42,011 nucleotides of DNA from a virus. The notes under the pieces are model-generated. The model made no database searches. It worked only from the letters and a program-made list of their open reading frames with translations, and was not told where the DNA came from. The stretch spans positions 1 through 42,011 of IMG/VR virus record IMGVR_UViG_3300049218_000292; one strand, given 5' to 3'. The number at the start of each line of letters is the position of its first letter. Position 1 is the stretch's first letter. This document shows positions 1 through 7,868 of the stretch, piece by piece. Position numbers and translations under genes: made by a program.

Positions 1-3000
1 TCGACCGGTTGCGGCTTGGCGATCGTGCGCTCGGAGAAGATAGCGGCTTTAGTGGCCGTCTTCCCGGCACTGTCGTAATGCTCCAGCGCCGACAGCATCG
101 GCAAATCCGGATCGTCGGCAAAGGCCACGCGGTTTGCCGTGAGGCTGATCGGCCCGTACTTCTTTACGAAGTCGTCATAGACTTGGTTGAGCTTGGTGCG
201 CGCGGCCTTGATCCGGGCATCCGATGCTTCCTCTATCTGGGTCTTGAAAACCTCGTGCACCGCGTCGCGAATCGGGATCATGCCCTTGACGCGCTCGGCG
301 GCCTTGCCACTCAGCGCCGCCGGACGGTACAGCGAGCCTTCCCGCCGGACAATGACGCCATTCCTGATGGCGTAGCCGCCTTCCTTCACCGGATCGCCCA
401 GCGCCGCGATTTCATTGCCTTCGAAGGCCGGCGTTTCCGCTTTCCAGGGCTGCCAGATATGGCGCGGCAGTTTTTGAATCGCCGAGGAAAGAGCTTCCTC
501 TGTGAGGTTTCCCTTGACCGCCAATTCCTTGCCGTCTCCGCCATACATCGTGCCGGCCGCCGTGAGCTGGCCCAGCACCATCTGGGGATGCTCTTGGAAA
601 TATTCGTTGACCGGGACGGAACCGTCCTTCAATTGCACCTTGCTGGCTTTCGTCCACGGTTCGCCCGAGGGAGGTTCACCCGGCGCGCGCTTGCGCAGGA
701 AGACCAAGTCCGTCGTCACTTCCGTTCCGGCATTCGCTTTAAAAGCGGTGTCCGGCAAACGGATGGCTCCCAAAAGGTCGGCGTGTTCGGCGAGATATTC
801 GCGGACTGCCGGATCGAGCTTGTCCAGCGTATAGTGGCTCGTGATGAACGCGACGATGCCGCCCGGCCTCACCAGGTCAAGCGATTTGGCGAAGTAGTAA
901 TCGTGAATCGCGCGCGTCAGTTCCGGGTGCTTCCGGTATTTGGGATCCGCCACACCGAAGTTGCCGAAGGGCACGTTCGAGATGGCGACGTCGAAGAAAT
1001 TATGGGGCAGCGCCACCTTCTGATACGGCGCGTTCTGGATGTTCGAATCGGGATAAAGCGCTTTGGCGATCGCCGCCGTCACCGGGTCCATTTCGATGCC
1101 GGTCCGCCGGCTGGGCAGCAGCGAATCCGGCTGCAGTCCTAGAAAGTTGCCGGTGCCCACTGCCGGCTCGATCATCGTGAAGCCCGGCTCCAGACCCATG
1201 TGTTCGAGCGCCGCCCACATCGCGCGCACCACTTCGGGCGAAGTGTAGTGCGCGTTCATGGTCGAAGCACGCGCGGCGGCAAACTCTTCCGGCGTCAGCA
1301 GCGCTTCGAGATCGGCGCGCGGCCCGGCCCACTCGCGCTTGCCGTAATCAAAGATCTGCGGCATCCCGCCCCAGCCGACATAGCGCACCAGTTGCCGGCG
1401 CTCGTCTTCTGTGGCAAGACGGTCTTCCTTTTGGAGCTGTTTGACGATGCGGATCGCGGCCAGGTTCAGATGCAGGCGCTCGCGCGCCGTGCCTTCGCCT
1501 ACATGGTCTCCGGCGGTGATTCGCCAGTCCCGGCTGCTAACGTCTCGGGTAAGGTCGCCGGGTCGAACGAGAGGCTCGGCTGGCTCTCTTCGTCCGGCAG
1601 GAGCGCCCACTCTTCCCGGATCATTTCCCAGGCCTGGTTGTACGGTATCTTCTGGCTGAGCAACTCGCCCATGGCGTCCCCTGTCAGTTGCGCCGCCGCT
1701 TCCACGCTCGCCAGCAGCAGGCCCTTCTTCTTGAGGCCCGCGCACATCTTGGGACGGAACTCCAGCCAGTGCTTGAGTATTAGGCTGGCCATCGGGTTGC
1801 TGGGCTGTTGGCTTTCCGGATCCATGCGCCTCTATTGTCGGCCCGCTGGCCGGTTCGGCGCCAGTACCCGTGGTTGCGGCGGGCGTAGGCTCCGCCGTGG
1901 TCTTCGCCGCTGGCGTGGCTGCCGCCTGCCCGGCAGAGGCGTGATACGCATCAAGCGCCGCCTGCGCTTCTGCCCGCGTATCGAAAACTCTGGGCTTCAG
2001 TCCTACGAATCCCGGCCCGGAGATCTTCGCCTTGGCGATGTCTTCGTCCGTGGCCGGGCTTCCATCCTTGCGGACCAAATGGAGATGCGCCGGGATCTGC
2101 AGCGCTCCGCCGATATGCCACTTGCCGTTAGTGCCTTGTTCCGGCCTCAGCGAAGGAGTATCGGCAGCCGGTTCGAGCGCTTGCACGTCGGCGGAAGTCT
2201 TGATGTCCTGGCGCGTGAGAATCCGCTGGAAACCCGTTCCGCCATCCTTCATCGTGATGCGCTTCACGCCGCCCGCCTTTATCAGCCGCACCAGGGCATC
2301 GTTCAGTTCTTTGTAGGTGTGCGCTTCAGAGGTCGCGAAGAGTTCCGGCAGAGTGAACTCGCTGACCGGCCGCCGTCCGAGTATCTTTTTTACTTCGGCT
2401 TCAGCTGCTTCTGCTGGCTTCGCATTCGGTGGGTGTTCGGCAGATTTACTTTGCGGTTTTCTTTCCGGTTTCGGCTCCGGCCTCGCTTCCTCGGCCGTTT
2501 GCGTTGCCGTGTTTGCGACGGCGCGAACGCGCGTCTTGTCGAGCGGGAAACCGTCCCACACCTCCGCGCCGGGCTGGTAGCCGACGTCCACCTTTGTGCC
2601 GCCCTCGTCGCGGATGACAAAGCCGCGGCGCGCTTCGCCGTGGGCCGTGGTCCACTCGACCGGTTCGCCGGGCTGGAACCGGGGCAAGCGTTTGCCGGCC
2701 GCCTGTTCGTTCTTGCGGTGCTGGACGCGCGCGAGTTCTTCTTGGATGAGTTCCGGCGTGGTCGGCACGGTTTCGCCCAGATCGAGGAGCTTCAGCGCGC
2801 CGTGCGCGTCCCGGCCGAGGTTCTCGCCGCTGGTGTCCACAAACAGGCCCGTGTCGCGCGCGATCCGGGCGTAGTGCTCGTGGATCTGATCCTCGGTCAG
2901 ATCGCTCGCAACCGGAAGCTTGCGCGCAATCTCCATCCCGACCGGCCCCACCGACTCGCGGTGCAGCGCCGGGTTGGCGTATTTTCCCAGTTGCCGTTCC

Positions 3001-6000
3001 ACGGCCTTGAGCGCCGGGGTGTCGTCTTCGCCGCCCACAAACGGCCGGATCTTCAGAACGTTGCCGTGACCGATGTCCCAGACTTCCTGCTCGATCCCGC
3101 TTCCCAGGAACCGCGCATCCTGGCCATCGCCATAGGCGCGCGACAAGCGCTTCACCGCCGAGGCGATCAAGGCCACGTCGCGATCGGTGGGCTGTGAAAA
3201 GCCGGGCACTCTCTTCGCGAAGCGCTGGATGCTCCGGGCGATCCCGACCGGCGACACCGGACTGTTTTCCCTGTTGCCCTTTCCGGTTTCGTCCGTCTGT
3301 TGCGATTGAGTTGGTAGCGGGGCAGCGGCCTGATTGGGCTCGTCGACCATGGCGACGGGCAGCGTCTTACGCCCGGCCAGTTGCGCGGCCAGCAGGCGCC
3401 GGCTCCCCGCGCTGATGACGATGTGGCCGTCGTCGTCCCGCTGTCCGGCGAGCGGCGGCGGTTCGCTGCCGGCCCGCAGCATCTGGGCGTAGCGCTCGGC
3501 GTCCGCTACCTTGTCGGGCATTCCGCCGATGTCTTCCATCGGACGGATCTCGGAAACCGGCACTTCCCGGATCACCATCCCGGGACCGACGCCGCCTATT
3601 TTGTCGGCGGCGGTGGTGACCCCGATTTGCGGAAAATCGCTAGCGCCGCTTTCCGCTTTCGGCTCCGGCGTGCGATTAAGAGATTGAGCCGCTGCCGGCG
3701 CTTCGGACGGTTTGGCTTCCGCCTGGAGCTTCCCCAGCATGTCCAGAACGCTTAAGTCGTGATTGCCTTTTTTGTCCAGATACGCCGCATAGGCTTGCCG
3801 GAGCTTGTCAAACGACGGAACGGTGGCCGGATCGAGGTCCTGGTTCCGGACCAGGAGGTCATAGTCGCCCTGCCGGAATTGCTGCTTCCATTTCTCGCCT
3901 TCGGTCATGGCGGGAGTTTCGACCGGTTCTTCCGGCCGTCCGGTTTCCGGCATCCGGTCGTCCTGCTTGACGGGAACGCGCTTCTCGCCCAGGTCTTCGC
4001 GGTTGTTCTGCTTGTCCAGCCAGTTCGTCAGGTTCGGCAGATTCTTATCCGGCGCGAAAGCCAGATAGGTGCCATCGACCGTGGACGCGCCCAGACCGTA
4101 CTCAGCGATGTGCAGCCGTTCGAGGCTGTTCACGCGGCCCATGTGAATCGGGAAGCCGCGCTTGTTCGCTTCCTTGAAAATCCTGATCCAGGCCATCTCC
4201 TCCGGAGAGCCCGCTTTGGCGTGGGTGCCAATCTTCCATTCGGTTGACCCACCGATGAAGAGGACATCCATCTTGTGCCAGGGAATCGAATCGGCCATAT
4301 TCTCCAGGCCGTCCTGCGTGGCGAAGGCGACCGGCAGGCCGAGCGCATGAATCTTGTCGGCCCACTCGTCGAACAACTTGATGGTGCCTGCGGCATCGCC
4401 CAGCACGTCGGGAGCCACGACAAAACGGACCTTGTTGGCGAGTTCCGGACGCTCGGCCACGGCTTTGACCAGCGCCAGGAACTTATCGGGATCGAAGGGC
4501 GTGGACTTCGAGAAGACTCCGTTATCAATGGCGATGACGGGATAGTGCTCCGCATGGTGCAGGAAGTGCGTCACCAGCGGCGTCACCATCAGGCCGATGT
4601 CGCCGCGCTTTTCAGCCGCCGCCAGAACCTTTGGGTTGTGAACGCCGGTTAAATAAGCGACCGGCCATCTCCTCCCCGTGCGCGGATCGCGGGCAACTGC
4701 GGGCGCGACGTGATCCGGTATGGCTGCTTCTGCCTCTTTCGCAGCCTTGCGATCAGCGGTCCGCTGTTCGGGAGCCTTGCGCTCCGGCTTATCGCCTAGA
4801 ACTTCTTTTTCGGTTTTCGCATCATCGGCACGGGCGGCGGAGCCTGCATCAGTTGCGTGTGCAGATTCCCCATCATTTTCGGCGGCCCTGCCGGCCTTGT
4901 CGGCTTCGGCGCTTTCGGGGCTCTCAGCGGTGGCGCCGCTTTCGGTGCCCGGCTTTTCCTGCCCTTGTCGCCCGGTAGTCCCGAGCCCATCCACGGAAAC
5001 TGTGTTCCTGTTGTCATTGCTGCTTTCCTCTTTTCTTGCGTGTTGTGGCTTTGTCTGTTCTGACTCCGGTAAACCGAACGCCGCGGCAAACGCTTCCGGC
5101 TGCGTCGGCGGCTCGAAAAACTTGACTTGCGCGCCCTCGCGCGAGCTGTCCGCATCCCGCGCGTAGCCGCGAAAGGCCTTGGCCGCGGCGTTCTGCGATT
5201 TCTGCAGCGTCCTGGCGATCGCCAGCACTTCGGGCGAATAGCCTCTGCTCAGACCGTGGATATCGCGCTGGCTGGCCAGATCGTCCAGATTGGCTAGACC
5301 GTGCGCCTGGGCGTCGGCCAGCGCCGCCACCGCTTCGCGCGTGGGCTGAACCAGATCCCAGTCCGGCCGGTCTTCGACGCGCAGCAGATGCGGCGCGATG
5401 CGCTCCAGCTTGTTTCGCATCTCGGGCGGCGTTTCGCGCATTTCCGCGGATGAATTGTAGAGGCGGCCGACCAGCGCCTTAGCGATGCGGTCCTTGGCGG
5501 TGCCGGTCAGTTCGCCCTTGTCGTTGAGGTAGCCGTTGCGCTGGCCCAGCGTGATCACCCCATCGCTCACCAGGCCGTCCACGATCCGGGTGCCGTTCTC
5601 GCCCTTGAGTGATTCCGCGAGCGTCGCATCGGGGCCGACCTCTCCGAGGTTCGCCGCAATGTGGCCGACGGTTTTGGCCGAGATCCGGCGCCCGTCCGCG
5701 ACCGCCTGTTCTTCGGGCGAAAGATTCGCGCTCGAACTCTTGTTGAAATCGGTGATGGCCTTCTGCGCCATCGCTTTGGTAGGCGTGCCGGTCAGCTCGC
5801 GCACCAGCACCGGATTCCGGAAGCGGTCCAGTTCGGCCGGGTCGATGCCATGGGTCAGCGCCTGCTCCTTGAGCCCGGCGCGGTAGGCGGCGGCCGCTTT
5901 CGCGTTGCCCGCATAGACGCGCTGGATCGACATGGTGCGGTTATTGCCGCCGAGCACGTTGCCGCGCTGGTCGATGATGGGCGCGCCCTGTTCGGCCGTC

Positions 6001-7868
6001 GGGGAAGCGGTCAGCGCCAGGCGCGGCTTGAAGTTGCCGGCGTGCTCGACGACGCGGCCGCGATTCTCCTTGGTCGAATAGTCCCGGTCGTTTTCGTAAT
6101 CGTAGTGGCCGTTGCTTTGAAAGGTCTGCGGATCGTGCGAAGGCTGAATGTCTGAGCTTTCGCGCACCGCATAGCGGGCCGGGTAGGTGGTGCCTTCGTC
6201 CGGCACTTCTATGTCCACCGGCTTGCCGTAAGCGGGTGGAACGGCGGGCGCGCGTTCCGGCAGTTCCGTGTTCATCTCGGCGTCGGTCGGCCGGGGCGGC
6301 GGCGGAGGCTTTAATTCGGGCGCTTCGGCCTGGAGTTCGGCGAGCTTGCTTTTGACCGCCTCCAGCTGCTGTTTCGCGGTCGCCAGGTAGTTGCGCAGAT
6401 CGGCGATTTTGCTTTTAGGCGCGTTGTATTCCCGCGCCTTTTTCAGATCCGTCTGCAGCTTGTCTACTTGCGCGTCCAGATTGTCCGCGATTTTCTGATG
6501 GCCCTGCCGGAATTCGTCGGCCGAAGCGGGCCGCAGCGTGCTCGTGGGCACCACGCGCTCGGAACCGTCGAACCCGGCGATGCGCGTATATTCGTTGCCT
6601 TGCAGTTTCGTGACTATGCCGGGCGTGCCGATCTCCGCCGGTACGTCGGGAAGCGGTTTGCCTTCGAAGTCCACACGCCCCAGCACGGCATCCTTCGCGT
6701 CGGCCATGACGCGATCGCCCACCTTCAGCGCATTCCCGCCTGCCGGTTGCGCGGCCTGATTGCTGTTTGTATCGGCGCTTGCCTCGGGCGCGCTTTCCGG
6801 AGGCGGCGTTGCGCTTTCCTGCTGCCGGACCTGAGCGGTCGAAGGATTCAATTCTTCGGCTGTCGGCGTCTGCGCCTGAGTGCGCTGGACGCCCTTGCTT
6901 TCAAGCCAGGTCTGTACATCCCGGCCGTTGCCGGTGAAAAGCGTCTTGCCGTCGGCGTCCAGCACCGTATAGCCAGGCCGTCCGGCGCGCGTGCCCGTAG
7001 TGGCCGCTACTTTCCAGCCTTGTGTGCCCGGCAGATCGATGCCATCGTCGGCCCCCAGAATGGTCTGCCCAGTTTGCTTGGCGTTTGCCGCCTTGACGTC
7101 TTCGTTGATCAGCTTCTCGGCGGTCGCGTTGTGCGCGTCGATGGCGTCAGCGAGCTTGCCCTCGGCGATCTTGTAGCCGCCGTACAGAATCGGCAGGGAG
7201 CCCGCCACTTCGCCGGTTTCCCGGGCGTCCTCGTCGTTCATGCCGGAGGCCTTGGCGCCCGCTTCCCCGAGTCCGCTCAAGCCCTTCGACATCGCGTACC
7301 AGGCGGCCGCGTCGACGGGAGCCGTCACGCCGAGGCCTGCGAATACAGGCGAAGCGGCTTGCATTCCACCTAGTAAGACTTTCCCCGCGCCGCGCAGCTT
7401 TTCCGCGCCATCCGGCTGGGCCATCTGTTCCACGCCGTGCCCGATTTGCGTAACGCCGGCCGTGGGTGAGTCCAGGATCGGAACCTGGGCGAGATCGCCG
7501 CCCACGGTGGACCGCTGTCCGGTGCGCGGGTTGATGAAGCCGCCCGGTTGCTGCAATTCCTGCGGAGTGTAGCCGCGCAGCTCATGCGGGATCTTGGCGA
7601 GCGCGTCCTGCTGCATCCGCTGACGGCCGATTTCCGTTACGCGGTCGATGACCTGTTGGGCGCTCAGAGTGGCGTCGTTAACCGCATCTTGCGGACTGGG
7701 CAGGCCAGCCAGCGCCGGATGGATGGGCGGAGTGGCCGGGGCTGCTGGGACTTGTGTAGCCGGAGATGCAGTTTCGGGTTCGGTTTTCGCGACGGCCCAC
7801 GGGTCAGCTTCGGCTGACGCGGCGGCCGGCTCGGTCTTGACGACATCCCAGGGGTTGACCGCCGTCAT
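1..7868 (-). CDS. Giant polyvalent phage protein: ParB, DpdA/TGT-like, kinase and N6-MTase domains (3' end outside window)
   Basis: One frame stays open from ATG 7868 to the window edge, 2,622 codons without a stop. Approximate residues: 160-235 Gly-rich hydrophobic stretch; 375-445 SH3/KOW-like; 450-520 coiled coil; 550-655 DdrB-type ParB domain (SHDP, IIDxxGNVLGGNNRTM near 640) with helical tail to about 925; 1053-1287 DpdA/TGT-like domain (IDNG D1115, APDV D1154, GGSTEWK 1206-1212, VDGT D1265); 1428-1508 second ParB-like domain; 1538-1714 polyvalent-type kinase (FLGSG loop, K1606, DLG D1696); 2112-end N6-adenine methyltransferase (EPAVGTGNF near 2234, NVPFG at 2298 as NPPY variant). P1 DarB-like proteins continue into a SNF2-type helicase, expected beyond position 1. 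ATG directly follows the upstream stop (TAAATG). Likely role, inferred: an injected protein that protects or modifies phage DNA. Linkers are Ala/Pro/Glu-rich and two hold ORFs in other frames. Confidence 0.88.
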   Translation of the reverse strand, partial: MTAVNPWDVVKTEPAAASAEADPWAVAKTEPETASPATQVPAAPATPPIHPALAGLPSPQDAVNDATLSAQQVIDRVTEIGRQRMQQDALAKIPHELRGYTPQELQQPGGFINPRTGQRSTVGGDLAQVPILDSPTAGVTQIGHGVEQMAQPDGAEKLRGAGKVLLGGMQAASPVFAGLGVTAPVDAAAWYAMSKGLSGLGEAGAKASGMNDEDARETGEVAGSLPILYGGYKIAEGKLADAIDAHNATAEKLINEDVKAANAKQTGQTILGADDGIDLPGTQGWKVAATTGTRAGRPGYTVLDADGKTLFTGNGRDVQTWLESKGVQRTQAQTPTAEELNPSTAQVRQQESATPPPESAPEASADTNSNQAAQPAGGNALKVGDRVMADAKDAVLGRVDFEGKPLPDVPAEIGTPGIVTKLQGNEYTRIAGFDGSERVVPTSTLRPASADEFRQGHQKIADNLDAQVDKLQTDLKKAREYNAPKSKIADLRNYLATAKQQLEAVKSKLAELQAEAPELKPPPPPRPTDAEMNTELPERAPAVPPAYGKPVDIEVPDEGTTYPARYAVRESSDIQPSHDPQTFQSNGHYDYENDRDYSTKENRGRVVEHAGNFKPRLALTASPTAEQGAPIIDQRGNVLGGNNRTMSIQRVYAGNAKAAAAYRAGLKEQALTHGIDPAELDRFRNPVLVRELTGTPTKAMAQKAITDFNKSSSANLSPEEQAVADGRRISAKTVGHIAANLGEVGPDATLAESLKGENGTRIVDGLVSDGVITLGQRNGYLNDKGELTGTAKDRIAKALVGRLYNSSAEMRETPPEMRNKLERIAPHLLRVEDRPDWDLVQPTREAVAALADAQAHGLANLDDLASQRDIHGLSRGYSPEVLAIARTLQKSQNAAAKAFRGYARDADSSREGAQVKFFEPPTQPEAFAAAFGLPESEQTKPQHARKEESSNDNRNTVSVDGLGTTGRQGQEKPGTESGATAESPESAEADKAGRAAENDGESAHATDAGSAARADDAKTEKEVLGDKPERKAPEQRTADRKAAKEAEAAIPDHVAPAVARDPRTGRRWPVAYLTGVHNPKVLAAAEKRGDIGLMVTPLVTHFLHHAEHYPVIAIDNGVFSKSTPFDPDKFLALVKAVAERPELANKVRFVVAPDVLGDAAGTIKLFDEWADKIHALGLPVAFATQDGLENMADSIPWHKMDVLFIGGSTEWKIGTHAKAGSPEEMAWIRIFKEANKRGFPIHMGRVNSLERLHIAEYGLGASTVDGTYLAFAPDKNLPNLTNWLDKQNNREDLGEKRVPVKQDDRMPETGRPEEPVETPAMTEGEKWKQQFRQGDYDLLVRNQDLDPATVPSFDKLRQAYAAYLDKKGNHDLSVLDMLGKLQAEAKPSEAPAAAQSLNRTPEPKAESGASDFPQIGVTTAADKIGGVGPGMVIREVPVSEIRPMEDIGGMPDKVADAERYAQMLRAGSEPPPLAGQRDDDGHIVISAGSRRLLAAQLAGRKTLPVAMVDEPNQAAAPLPTQSQQTDETGKGNRENSPVSPVGIARSIQRFAKRVPGFSQPTDRDVALIASAVKRLSRAYGDGQDARFLGSGIEQEVWDIGHGNVLKIRPFVGGEDDTPALKAVERQLGKYANPALHRESVGPVGMEIARKLPVASDLTEDQIHEHYARIARDTGLFVDTSGENLGRDAHGALKLLDLGETVPTTPELIQEELARVQHRKNEQAAGKRLPRFQPGEPVEWTTAHGEARRGFVIRDEGGTKVDVGYQPGAEVWDGFPLDKTRVRAVANTATQTAEEARPEPKPERKPQSKSAEHPPNAKPAEAAEAEVKKILGRRPVSEFTLPELFATSEAHTYKELNDALVRLIKAGGVKRITMKDGGTGFQRILTRQDIKTSADVQALEPAADTPSLRPEQGTNGKWHIGGALQIPAHLHLVRKDGSPATDEDIAKAKISGPGFVGLKPRVFDTRAEAQAALDAYHASAGQAAATPAAKTTAEPTPAATTGTGAEPASGPTIEAHGSGKPTAQQPDGQPNTQALAGVPSQDVRGPQEEGPAAGERGSGGATDRGRHGRVAQPEDTVQPGLGNDPGRVGAPAGRREPAEPLVRPGDLTRDVSSRDWRITAGDHVGEGTARERLHLNLAAIRIVKQLQKEDRLATEDERRQLVRYVGWGGMPQIFDYGKREWAGPRADLEALLTPEEFAAARASTMNAHYTSPEVVRAMWAALEHMGLEPGFTMIEPAVGTGNFLGLQPDSLLPSRRTGIEMDPVTAAIAKALYPDSNIQNAPYQKVALPHNFFDVAISNVPFGNFGVADPKYRKHPELTRAIHDYYFAKSLDLVRPGGIVAFITSHYTLDKLDPAVREYLAEHADLLGAIRLPDTAFKANAGTEVTTDLVFLRKRAPGEPPSGEPWTKASKVQLKDGSVPVNEYFQEHPQMVLGQLTAAGTMYGGDGKELAVKGNLTEEALSSAIQKLPRHIWQPWKAETPAFEGNEIAALGDPVKEGGYAIRNGVIVRREGSLYRPAALSGKAAERVKGMIPIRDAVHEVFKTQIEEASDARIKAARTKLNQVYDDFVKKYGPISLTANRVAFADDPDLPMLSALEHYDSAGKTATKAAIFSERTIAKPQPV
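1499..1825 (-). CDS. Small protein nested in another frame inside the polyvalent gene
   Basis: A 108-residue frame starting at ATG 1825, preceded by AGAGG three to four bases upstream, lies inside the giant ORF on the same strand. Its residues look like a genuine protein: a helical body with WLEFRPKM, then AWEMIREEWALLP, a pattern I associate with short conserved proteins of mobile elements. Third codon positions are strongly G/C here, while the giant frame over the same bases reads as Gly/Pro/Arg-rich sequence without domain character. It ends at TAG 1501-1499, just inside the start of the methyltransferase domain. The function is unknown. It could be an independently translated gene within an interdomain linker, or a sign that the polyvalent ORF is really expressed in pieces. 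Confidence 0.65.
   Translation of the reverse strand: MDPESQQPSNPMASLILKHWLEFRPKMCAGLKKKGLLLASVEAAAQLTGDAMGELLSQKIPYNQAWEMIREEWALLPDEESQPSLSFDPATLPETLAAGTGESPPETM
4796..5017 (-). CDS. Possible 73-aa Pro/Lys-rich protein nested in the polyvalent gene
   Basis: ATG 5017 follows a good ribosome-binding site (AAGAGGAAAGCAGCA before the ATG) in a frame different from the giant ORF. The 73-residue product is rich in Pro, Lys and Met, with PKAP-type repeats and a basic end (RKPKKKF). It has no domain I recognise. The overlapped part of the giant ORF, between the DdrB-ParB and DpdA-like domains, is low-complexity Ala/Glu/Ser linker. Both frames have G/C-rich third positions, so codon use does not decide between them. 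The start signal is the main argument. Basic proline-rich composition would suit nucleic-acid binding, but that is a guess. Confidence 0.45.
   Translation of the reverse strand: MTTGTQFPWMGSGLPGDKGRKSRAPKAAPPLRAPKAPKPTRPAGPPKMMGNLHTQLMQAPPPVPMMRKPKKKF

Noticed and set aside
1200-3197. Long rightward open frame (665 aa) opposite the polyvalent gene
   Set aside because: Arg/Gly/Leu-rich shadow without domain pattern; the minus strand has clear kinase and ParB motifs over the same bases.
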